Source: Planctomycetota bacterium
Lineage (GTDB): Bacteria > Planctomycetota > B129-G9 > JAJDCN01
Direction of reading: 5' to 3'
DNA: 33,177 nucleotides
Assembly (NCBI GenBank): GCA_029260815.1
Contig: JAJDCN010000269.1
Coordinates: 1 to 33,177 of the forward strand
Below, piece by piece: positions 25,019 to 33,177 of this stretch (the stretch's first letter is position 1; each line of letters begins with the position of its first letter). The notes beneath the pieces are model-generated. The model was not told where the DNA came from, searched no databases, and saw only the letters and a list, made by a program, of their open reading frames with translations. The position numbers and the translations under genes are program-made.

Positions 25019-27536
25019 CTTCAGCCTCTAGCGTAACGGAAACACGATCCGTCTCCGGTTTCTGTGGGATGGCCCACTCGACACGTCCTGTTTCTGATAC
25101 CGTCATTCCTGGTGGTCCGGAAACCAACCGCCAGCGCACATTGCCTGTTTTCGAGCGTGCGGCCGCCTGATACTGATACACCGTACCGGTGCTGGCAAGT
25201 GCCGGCGGCACTGAGACAATGATTAATTGCCGAACGTCTGCTCGCTCAATCCAAGTGTCCAAGTCCGTTTTTCGTAAAATAAGGCTCTTGAACGGTGGTG
25301 GTATCTCGACGATAACGCGATATTCCGGAAAAAAGTGAAATTGCTTATCCAAGGAAAGCTCCTCGGCTGGTTCCTCACGGTTTCGACGACTCCGCTTGTT
25401 GCGCCGCTTCTTTGCAGGTGGGTTTTTTGACACTTTTATAGTCAAAAGAGGGGAATTTAAACCATGGAGATAAACATGACCTCGGTATGGGCCGTTACGT
25501 GGCCTGCCGTTTCTAGGCATTCTTTTGACGCCCAAGTAGAAATCGCTGTAGCCACTTGCTGGATAGTAATATTCGAGATTTTCCTGGAGCGCTGCTCGAT
25601 CCTGCCGGAGAACCTTGCCGGATTCGTTATAAATTGCTCCGTGCGAATAAAAGAATCGTCCATCTGAATCTGGAATCAAGTATTTTTTGAGGGGGGATGT
25701 AAAAACACGAAACGCCTGGCGCGCTTGTACCCGGAACACCTTTGGAGAGGAGAATGAGCCAGGGGTCCAAGTGGAAAAAATGTTCCCATTTTGAGACCAT
25801 CGTGTCTCTAAGCTCAGCCCCCCCGGAATAGGTTCCCATGCCAGCCGCTTAAAAGTAGCTAAATCGATTGCATTTTTTCCAATCCACAGTGGCCCGTTCG
25901 AAAGAGTTCCAAGGCTCGCCGGGCCAAACGCGTCCGGATCTACCGGCAGCTTATGTACGCCCACATGCTCAAAAGATTTCAAGCTCCAGACTTGCGCAGC
26001 CATGTCAGAACTCGAAACAATAACAAGCTTATTCACTCCGACAGCATAGGTGACAGTCCCCACGACTTCAATCCGCTTCACAACCTTTGCTTCGCGCAGA
26101 TCAAAGATGGTAATTTCCTCAGCGTCACGGTGGTGTAAAACCAAGTAGCGACCGCCGCCGCCAACTTTTGCATCATGAATCGTCTTGTTCAGAAAGACGC
26201 TATATTGGGTTTTGTTTTGCAGAGGTGGTGGAAACAATGTTTCAGATGTTTTGTCTTCTTCCACGGGAGGCCCCAGCCCCGTCACAATTCCGCTTGCGTG
26301 ACCAACTTCGTTTCCGGCTCGAGTCACGCTAACGGCATAAGAAACCTGCTTGATCGGCGGTGGTGATAAGATTTGCAGGCTCATCGCGCTAGACAAATCC
26401 ATGCTTATCGCCTGGCCCCCAAGCATGATTTCTACGCGCTCAAGTCCCGATACTGTGCCGAGCACCTTCTGGTCATTGTGAAGAACAATCATTGGTTGAG
26501 GCGTCGTGTCAATCGAGCGAATGGCTTCAAGAGTGAATTCTTTGTCCCCCACGCGGACCTTTTGGCTCTTCGTAGTGCCGTGCACCCATCCGGAAACGAA
26601 TTGAGCGGAGAGGTTAAGTCGTGTGCTCTCGTCGGACTTTGGTACGGGGGCGGCCTTGACCTCAAAGGTTCCACGAGACCTCTGTTTCATCGTGAACTGT
26701 CGCTTTTTGCCCCCTTCCGCTTGCAGCGTTAGTGTGACCTGAGGCGGCTCTTTTGCAAGGGGCGTGGATGGAATATGGACAACAAATTTGTGTGGAGCGC
26801 TGCGGTTTTTCCATGTGACCTTGGGCACATTCAGAGTGGGCTGCACTTGGTGTATAAACGCCTTGACCGTGTTCACGGGCACGGCAAAGTTGATATTGGC
26901 GCCGGGGATGATCGCCACAGCGACACCGACAACCTGACCGCGGGCATCAAGGATTGGTCCGCCCGAATTCCCAGGATTCAGTGTTGTGTCCATCTGGAGT
27001 ATACGAAGTTGTCCATTCTCTTTGCGCAGGGACGTAATGCGCCCTTTATTGATACTTATAGCTGGAAACTCATCCTTTTCTATGGCAAGCAATTTTCCTA
27101 ATGGGAAGCCAAAAGCGGTAACTTCTTGCGTTTCTATAAGGTTCGCCACATCACCGAGCGGTAATGCAACAAGGTCTTTGGCTCCAGACGAACGCAGCAA
27201 GGCCAGGTCGTTCTCATCATCTCGGCTGACAATGATCGCTTTGAGTATTCGTTGGTCCACTTCACCAATCCGAACCACCAGGCGCACGGATCGGATGCCT
27301 GATGATTTCGGTGGAACCGCATGAGCGTTCGTTAGAAACAGCCCAGAGGGGTGCACGCAGAACGCTGTTGCCGTACTGCCGCGGGGGCCTTTCACCTCAA
27401 CCAGAGCCGTTGCGGCTTTGCCTTTCCGAATTTGTTCGCCAATCGAAAGCGCGTCATCCGCCATTAATGCGCTATCCTGCGCGCCAACGAGGGCAATGAT
27501 AAATAAAGACTGTATTGTGCGTACAAGGAATCGCAC
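24966..27536 (-). CDS. Secreted trypsin-like (S1C/HtrA-like) protease, catalytically intact (paralog B)
   Basis: 856 aa with a signal peptide. TAFCVHPSGLFLTNAHAV (His), DDENDLALL (Asp), LNPGNSGGPILD (Ser). Same C-terminal architecture as its neighbours. Confidence 0.9.
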   Translation of the reverse strand: MRFLVRTIQSLFIIALVGAQDSALMADDALSIGEQIRKGKAATALVEVKGPRGSTATAFCVHPSGLFLTNAHAVPPKSSGIRSVRLVVRIGEVDQRILKAIIVSRDDENDLALLRSSGAKDLVALPLGDVANLIETQEVTAFGFPLGKLLAIEKDEFPAISINKGRITSLRKENGQLRILQMDTTLNPGNSGGPILDARGQVVGVAVAIIPGANINFAVPVNTVKAFIHQVQPTLNVPKVTWKNRSAPHKFVVHIPSTPLAKEPPQVTLTLQAEGGKKRQFTMKQRSRGTFEVKAAPVPKSDESTRLNLSAQFVSGWVHGTTKSQKVRVGDKEFTLEAIRSIDTTPQPMIVLHNDQKVLGTVSGLERVEIMLGGQAISMDLSSAMSLQILSPPPIKQVSYAVSVTRAGNEVGHASGIVTGLGPPVEEDKTSETLFPPPLQNKTQYSVFLNKTIHDAKVGGGGRYLVLHHRDAEEITIFDLREAKVVKRIEVVGTVTYAVGVNKLVIVSSSDMAAQVWSLKSFEHVGVHKLPVDPDAFGPASLGTLSNGPLWIGKNAIDLATFKRLAWEPIPGGLSLETRWSQNGNIFSTWTPGSFSSPKVFRVQARQAFRVFTSPLKKYLIPDSDGRFFYSHGAIYNESGKVLRQDRAALQENLEYYYPASGYSDFYLGVKRMPRNGRPRNGPYRGHVYLHGLNSPLLTIKVSKNPPAKKRRNKRSRRNREEPAEELSLDKQFHFFPEYRVIVEIPPPFKSLILRKTDLDTWIERADVRQLIIVSVPPALASTGTVYQYQAAARSKTGNVRWRLVSGPPGMTVSETGRVEWAIPQKPETDRVSVTLEAEDDDKQKKMHNFEVVLVE

Positions 27537-27538
27537 GG

Positions 27539-30112
27539 CTATTTCTCCACGGAGATTGTAAAGGTGTGAAAGCGCTCTTGGCCGCTGCCGTCGCGGATCA
27601 GAATGGTCACCTCTTCCTCTGTTGCCTCAAGCGTCTCCGGCACGTGCCACGTCACCTTGCCTTTCGGGGATACGGTCATACCCTCAGGGCCCCACTCCAG
27701 ATTATAGGTAACACCACCCTTTCGAGAGCGCACAATGATCGGATAAGTGTACGTCTCTCCCTTCTGGAAATGCTTCGGTGCCCTGGATGCAACAAAAAGA
27801 TAGTCGGCTTTGGACTCTTCCAACAACTGCTCCACATCGAGATGCTGGACAATCAGTCTGTCGTTCGTGAACGGAACAATCACCAGCAGGCGCGCTTCCG
27901 GGGCGAGATGTAGGCGCTGATACATCCGGATTTTGGGATCTGATAAGTTTATTTTGCTCTGATCCAGTGGGATGGATACATTGTGCACAATCGCGGAAGG
28001 ATCGCCCATGATGTACAGCGACATCTGTAAGGGAGCGTTTTTTATCTCGCGCCCTTTCGTATCAAAAATCGGCGCGCCGCGCTGGACAGACACGAAATAG
28101 TTTGCGTTTATCGCATGAACATAGCCGCAAAAGTTACCAGGATGAAGAGGAACTGGGCTTTTTGGCGAGCTGGGGAGCGGAGCTTTCAGATCCTTTGAGT
28201 AGAACTTCTTACCGCAAAAAATCACTTCCCCATCGGGACTTGGTACGCCGTCGTGATTGACGCGACCCGCCGGGTCTTTATGGAGGATCAATTTATTTCC
28301 TGTAATTTCCAGGATCTTTTTTTCGTAATGGAGGGCAAACACACTACCGCTCGCGGATGCTATCATGCGCTTGACCTTCCTTAGGTCGATGCCCATATTG
28401 CGAGGAGGCTCAACATCGAGCTTTGCCATACTGTGAATGTCGTACAGAAAGATCTGGTCGGGATCTCCTCCCGTTGATAGTACGAGTAGCGGTCCTTCAG
28501 ACGCCGAGCCCATCGAAACGGCTCGGATGACACCTCCTGTGTTCAACGTTGCGCTCGATTCACGTTGAAAGGTCTCCAGGCCCCATCGCTGGATGATCTT
28601 GGACTGGGTATAAAGGATCATCAGTTTTGTCATCCCCGCCGTGATTCTGACTTCGTCATTGGCCAGGGGAAGGATGCGAACGATACCTCCTTGGTTCACA
28701 TCAAAAATCACTAGCTCGCGCCGCTCCTGCAAGTGCGCGATAAGGAAGCGCCCTCCACCGCCGACAATAAGATCCTCGATTTTTGAAGGCATGACGATCT
28801 CAATACGTTCGTTGGGAAGTACCGGTGGCTGGATATTCGGTTTGGATCGAGGTTCGACAATGGGGATCATACCGCTAGCTTGGGCAATGATGGCTCCACC
28901 GCTTGTTGCGGTTAATGTGTATCGAATTGAAGAAACAGACTGGGTGTTGGTAAAAGACGCGAACCAGAGGTCTTTTGTAGAAATAGGAAGCATCTTTTTT
29001 CCAATGCAAACCGATATCGTGTCCATACCGCTGATCGACCCGCTGGAGCGGCTTCCGTTGTGCAATCGCGCTTCCGGCTTCGGCTTCCACCGTAACGTAC
29101 CAATGTCGCGAAGGCGTACCGGGTTGTCTCCAATCCGTATCTCCTGATCCTCAACCAGGCCCTCAATCGCATTGGCATCGGTCTGAAGCTGCGCCCAAAG
29201 AGGGTGTTTCCCATCCACCTTTACCACCGGCGGGGCCTGAACCCGATAGGTTCCGTCGATCAGCTTCATCGAATATGTACGGCGATCCGAAGGCCCCCGC
29301 GTAAGGACCATTTCGATTGATACGGGTTCCGGGAGCTCGGTGAATCCAGCGCACTCCGCTTCAAACAGAGCCGGTTGTTCCAGCCTCTCTCGAGGCACGC
29401 TGACCGGCTTTAGAGCAAGATGCGGCTGCCTTAAGAGCTCTTTCAACACTTCTACCGGCCACACGAATTGGCCCGCTGGATCCGATCGGCGTCTACTGAC
29501 AATACCGACGACGGAACCATCGGTAGACAATACGGGGGCGCCTACAACAGGGTCCGCATGTCGACCGAAGTGAAAGCTCTTTATTCTTCCTCGAAGCTTG
29601 CTTAGCTCACTCGCGACACCTCGAGATGTGCCAATACCTGACCTGCTCACGAGCTGCTGAAAGCCTATGTCGTTTCGACCGCTGCTACCAGTGCTAATGG
29701 CCAGCAGATCGTCTCCATCTCTCAACAGATGCGTTGATCCCAATTTTACAGCCGGCGCCTTTAAGGCAATGTCTGCTTTTACGATGCCAAGCCCGGTGTC
29801 AGGATCAAACCGTATAAGACGGGCAGGAACCGCCTTGGGAGTTTTTGGATCGCTAAAGTCTACAAGGTGAAGTGCTTCGCCCGGGAGTAACCGCCGACGC
29901 TTATATGGGATTCTCTCTAAGCATGTTGCGTAAAAACCGCTCGGGTGGATGCAAAACGCCGTGGCAATCCCGAATCGTTGTTTTGCCACAAGGAGTCCAA
30001 CGCTCTTTTGAAGCGGTGTAACCACTTCTTGGGGAAAGGGGTTCCGGTCTTTAGCATACGCGCTCGGTGCAAGGACCGCGAAGATCACAGACAAGCAAAG
30101 GACTTGTTTCAC
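27539..30112 (-). CDS. Secreted S1C pseudoprotease (paralog C)
   Basis: 857 aa with a signal peptide (MKQVLCLSVIFAVLAPSAYA). ATAFCIHPSGFYATCLERI, DPDTGLGIVK and ADPVVGAPVLS align to the triad segments, but all three residues are replaced. Confidence 0.8.
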   Translation of the reverse strand: MKQVLCLSVIFAVLAPSAYAKDRNPFPQEVVTPLQKSVGLLVAKQRFGIATAFCIHPSGFYATCLERIPYKRRRLLPGEALHLVDFSDPKTPKAVPARLIRFDPDTGLGIVKADIALKAPAVKLGSTHLLRDGDDLLAISTGSSGRNDIGFQQLVSRSGIGTSRGVASELSKLRGRIKSFHFGRHADPVVGAPVLSTDGSVVGIVSRRRSDPAGQFVWPVEVLKELLRQPHLALKPVSVPRERLEQPALFEAECAGFTELPEPVSIEMVLTRGPSDRRTYSMKLIDGTYRVQAPPVVKVDGKHPLWAQLQTDANAIEGLVEDQEIRIGDNPVRLRDIGTLRWKPKPEARLHNGSRSSGSISGMDTISVCIGKKMLPISTKDLWFASFTNTQSVSSIRYTLTATSGGAIIAQASGMIPIVEPRSKPNIQPPVLPNERIEIVMPSKIEDLIVGGGGRFLIAHLQERRELVIFDVNQGGIVRILPLANDEVRITAGMTKLMILYTQSKIIQRWGLETFQRESSATLNTGGVIRAVSMGSASEGPLLVLSTGGDPDQIFLYDIHSMAKLDVEPPRNMGIDLRKVKRMIASASGSVFALHYEKKILEITGNKLILHKDPAGRVNHDGVPSPDGEVIFCGKKFYSKDLKAPLPSSPKSPVPLHPGNFCGYVHAINANYFVSVQRGAPIFDTKGREIKNAPLQMSLYIMGDPSAIVHNVSIPLDQSKINLSDPKIRMYQRLHLAPEARLLVIVPFTNDRLIVQHLDVEQLLEESKADYLFVASRAPKHFQKGETYTYPIIVRSRKGGVTYNLEWGPEGMTVSPKGKVTWHVPETLEATEEEVTILIRDGSGQERFHTFTISVEK

Positions 30113-32649
30113 CGACCTTCCCCCTTTTGCATTTCCACCCGAATCCAGAACGTTTTGAGCGCTTCGCGCTCGGCATGATCCGTCACGGCGACGACGACAC
30201 GATGCTTTTCGTCCTCAACGTAAGAAGGGACACTCCATCGGATCGTGCCCTCCGGCGAGATTGTCATGCCTTCGGGGGCCGCCTCCAGTCGGAAACGAAG
30301 CCCTCCCTGGCTTGACCTGACATCGAGAGTGTGCCGATAAATTGTTCCAATACGAGCGCGGCGAGGTGGGTCGGAGACGACCAACAGATAATCTGTACCC
30401 AGCTTACCCAATTCGGAATCCAGGTCAAAACGGTGAAGGATGAGCCGGTCATTTATTTTGGGAATTGTGATGATCAGGTCCTCATCTGGATACAAAAGAA
30501 GTCGTTTGTCATACGAGAGACTCTGTTTTTGCGCATTGTGGCTTTCGCTTCTTTGAGGCGTAAGGGCATGCTTCAACAGCAAGATCGGCCGAGGGTCGGG
30601 CACCACGTGAATCCTAACGAATTCCATATCCTTTAGTCGGTTTGTTGGATGGGGCTGCGAACGGACCGACAGGCACAAAGTTCCGGATCCGACCGCGGGA
30701 ACAAACCATCGGTTTGGTGGAGGCGTGATTTTTTGCATTTCCAAATTGATAATCCCTCCACTGCTAAATATGTACTCTGCGTTGGGCCCACCTACAAGAC
30801 CCCAGCCTCTTGCACGGTTTTCATGCAGCACTGCGAAGGCCTTCCCGAGCAAAAGACTTCTCTGCTCGGCCTCCTTTGGGGCCCAAAAGGTAAAGATCGA
30901 TCCATCTCGCGAAGCGCGCACGACGCTTTCTGCGTGGATACCGATCTTCTGGAATTTTTCGACATGCAGAGCCCTTGGCTCTAGCGTTTTAAGATCGAAC
31001 AAAGTAGGAACTGCTTGAGCATGGGTATACGATATACACAACGGCCCCTTGGACGCGTACCCCATGGCGATCCACGCGATTGTGCTTTCCGGTCGAAGGT
31101 TCAGCACGGCTGTACGCTCACGCTGAAGCGTTTTTAGGTTCCAGCGGTGAATCAGCTTTTTCGTTTTTTCAACGATGATCAAGTGCTCGAGACCCGCGGC
31201 AAACACACTGTCTTCCGGCATGGGAATGTAGCCGATAAACTTCGCCTGATCGCGATCGAAGAGTCCCAGCAAGTGTAGCTTATGAAAATGGAATATCAAT
31301 AAGCGTCCGCCTGCGCCCAGGCACAGATCATGGATCGTGGAGGGAAGCTTCTTCGTGATCTTGTCCTGCCTACTTTGAATAAACAACTGATAGAGTGGAC
31401 GATGCAGATCGCGGAGCCGAATGATCCCTTTCTGCCGCGCAATCTCCTGGTCTTTTTGCTTAACGGTCACCGTATAATAGACTTGATCGATATTTTTTTT
31501 GTGATTGAAGACAAGCCGGGAAGCATCGGACAACTCGACCGTTACCCTGTTTTCGCCTACCTTCAGCGTAAGATTCTCCAGCCCGTCAAGTTTTCCCTCC
31601 AGTGTTGTACCGTCCACGAGCAGGGCTTTCGCTGGAGACTGCGGTGTCAGTTCGCGGAGGGTTGATAACTGCAGTTCGCGATTCCCGATCTTGAACTTTC
31701 GGTCTTCTGTAGAGCCTCGCACAAACGCACCGGACAGACTCGCAGAGCAGGTCACCCCTTCCGCATCCTTGCTGCGCTGGAGCAAGGGAGCATCTACGCG
31801 AAACTCGCCATTCTCGGCAAGCATGGCGAACTGTCGGGTGGAAATGCCAGGAAAGCGAAGTTCAAGCGACACGTTTAGATCGGGGTTTATCCAAGGTGCG
31901 TAACCGCTTAGCCGAACGCGAAACGTTATTTCCTTGTGCAAATCATCGAACTGCACTGCCGGTGGAACCCATTGGATTTTCGGTTGAGTCAAAAAGTCAC
32001 GGAGCTGGTTTACCGGCACCGCAAAGCCGATGCCTGTTCCGCCAGTGCCGAATACGACGACACCCAGCACACGTCCTGTCGCGTCGAGTACGGGCCCTCC
32101 GCCACTACCCGGGTTTAGCGCCGCGTCCAATTGAACGGCCTCCACTCGCTCACCGTTCTTGCGTAGAGCGGTTACTTTGCCCATCGTAACAGTAATCGCT
32201 GGCTGCTCTTCTATGCCCAAAGACAAGCCTCTGCCAAGCGGGAACCCCAAAACGGTCAAGTCCATGACCTCTGTTAGATCTTTGTCTGTGCCCAAAGAAA
32301 GGGTCGGAAGGTTGGTTCCTCCCTTCACCTGAAGTAAAGCCAAGAGCTTCGAACGATCTTCATGCACTACTTGCGCGTCGAGTTGCCTCTCCGTCTCTTC
32401 GCCGATATTTAGGATCAGAACGATTGAGCCAGATGCTTCGGCTACACGCGACGTAGTCACGAAAAGGCCGGACGGGTCAACACAGAATGCCGTCGCATAC
32501 CCCTCCCACCCGTCATCCAACACAACGAGCGCGGTTGCAGCCTTTCCGTTATTAAGGGCCGCTGGCTGAGGCGGAGCGGAGAGCCCTTCGTTTGTAGCAA
32601 CGAAGAAGAAAAACACGCAGGAAACTGAGCAAAGCAGCTTATTGACCAT
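30109..32649 (-). CDS. Secreted S1C pseudoprotease (paralog D, first gene of the operon)
   Basis: 846 aa with a hydrophobic N-terminus. TAFCVDPSGLFVTTSRVA, DRSKLLALLQ and LNPGSGGGPVLD show all three triad residues replaced. Overlaps paralog C by 4 nt. Confidence 0.8.
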   Translation of the reverse strand: MVNKLLCSVSCVFFFFVATNEGLSAPPQPAALNNGKAATALVVLDDGWEGYATAFCVDPSGLFVTTSRVAEASGSIVLILNIGEETERQLDAQVVHEDRSKLLALLQVKGGTNLPTLSLGTDKDLTEVMDLTVLGFPLGRGLSLGIEEQPAITVTMGKVTALRKNGERVEAVQLDAALNPGSGGGPVLDATGRVLGVVVFGTGGTGIGFAVPVNQLRDFLTQPKIQWVPPAVQFDDLHKEITFRVRLSGYAPWINPDLNVSLELRFPGISTRQFAMLAENGEFRVDAPLLQRSKDAEGVTCSASLSGAFVRGSTEDRKFKIGNRELQLSTLRELTPQSPAKALLVDGTTLEGKLDGLENLTLKVGENRVTVELSDASRLVFNHKKNIDQVYYTVTVKQKDQEIARQKGIIRLRDLHRPLYQLFIQSRQDKITKKLPSTIHDLCLGAGGRLLIFHFHKLHLLGLFDRDQAKFIGYIPMPEDSVFAAGLEHLIIVEKTKKLIHRWNLKTLQRERTAVLNLRPESTIAWIAMGYASKGPLCISYTHAQAVPTLFDLKTLEPRALHVEKFQKIGIHAESVVRASRDGSIFTFWAPKEAEQRSLLLGKAFAVLHENRARGWGLVGGPNAEYIFSSGGIINLEMQKITPPPNRWFVPAVGSGTLCLSVRSQPHPTNRLKDMEFVRIHVVPDPRPILLLKHALTPQRSESHNAQKQSLSYDKRLLLYPDEDLIITIPKINDRLILHRFDLDSELGKLGTDYLLVVSDPPRRARIGTIYRHTLDVRSSQGGLRFRLEAAPEGMTISPEGTIRWSVPSYVEDEKHRVVVAVTDHAEREALKTFWIRVEMQKGEGR

Positions 32650-32691
32650 ATCAAGCTCTATCCATCAAAAATTCTGCATCGATATTATAAG

Positions 32692-32719
32692 ATTGTAGCT
32701 TGCAAAATCTTAGAGTCAA
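32692..32719 (-). promoter_or_regulatory. Candidate sigma70-type promoter for the four-gene S1C operon
   Basis: The minus strand has TTGACT (32719-32714), a 16-nt spacer and TACAAT (32697-32692), ~45 nt upstream of the first ATG. Confidence 0.35.
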
Positions 32720-33177
32720 CCCAGGACAACCAGAATTTTGAGGTCGCAAGGGAAAAGAAAAGACCGAGAGACATCTTAAATCAGCTCTGTCGGGGCAACA
32801 ACAACCGACATGTTGTAACTAGCTGGACTCAAATAGTTACAAAGGTTTGTGTCGCAAAACTCCGACAAACCCGCCACCATTGAAACTCGCACAAGAACCT
32901 CAATATCCCTCAGGAAGACCTTCCACATAAAATCCAAGTGATTTCAACAAATCCTGAACTGACGCCCAACCAACCAGAGAGGACTTGCGCTCGGTTAATC
33001 ACACCGGGTACCATTAATTTTAGCCGAAACCCAATCCCGCCCCAGTTGACACAATCCACGCGTGAAACCACCTCTTCACCGATCCGGGCTCTATCTCTGC
33101 GCTTCGCTCTCTTCTGGCGCATGGAGCAGACATCAATGCACGCGACGCGTATGGACTGACGCCACTGCACTATGCCG

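Noticed and set aside
32910-33170. Minus-strand 86-aa ORF and overlapping plus-strand 73-aa ORF at the right edge
   Set aside because: Overlapping on opposite strands, without a convincing SD or motif; cannot be supported.
1-33177. CRISPR arrays, tRNA or rRNA genes
   Set aside because: No regularly spaced direct repeats, cloverleaf or rRNA-like segments recognised on reading. A CARF-like domain alone does not imply CRISPR; no cas genes were seen.

Overview
This 33 kb window looks like bacterial accessory DNA. The codon and protein style suggests a planctomycete-like host, but that is inference. From left to right:
(1) An edge-truncated ParB-like gene whose Shine-Dalgarno sequence is buried in a hairpin, a winged-helix-like hypothetical gene, a HAD phosphatase, and a RecB/Cas4-like nuclease fused to a YprB-type RNase H-like exonuclease.
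(2) A ~10 kb minus-strand defence block (about 15.1 to 4.7 kb). It encodes a small SNase-like nuclease, HsdR, HsdM, HsdS with an unusual C-terminal extension, a Lys/Ser-rich repeat protein, a pPIWI-associated-nuclease-like protein, a DUF3696-type AAA ATPase, a PLD-like protein and a truncated ORF. An Xis-like HTH gene and a CARF-like/sigma54 AAA+/Fis activator precede it. A near-consensus -24/-12 sigma54 promoter (TGGCACG-N4-TTGC, exact GG-N10-GC spacing) lies between the activator and the first nuclease gene. Relics of one IS-type integrase family, sharing an identical 18-bp end, flank the block on both sides.
(3) A compact overlapping four-gene operon: ThiL/PurM-like, TGT-like TIM barrel, HIT hydrolase and dGTPase-like HD protein. 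Three of its genes contain G7-G9 tracts.
(4) Four tandem paralogous secreted trypsin-like (S1C) proteins of ~800-857 aa with beta-propeller-like and Ig-like C-termini. Only one keeps an intact His-Asp-Ser triad.
The strongest candidates for undescribed systems are the CARF-sigma54-gated restriction/nuclease supra-operon and the ThiL-TGT-HIT-dGTPase cassette. All family assignments come from reading motifs; no database search was run.
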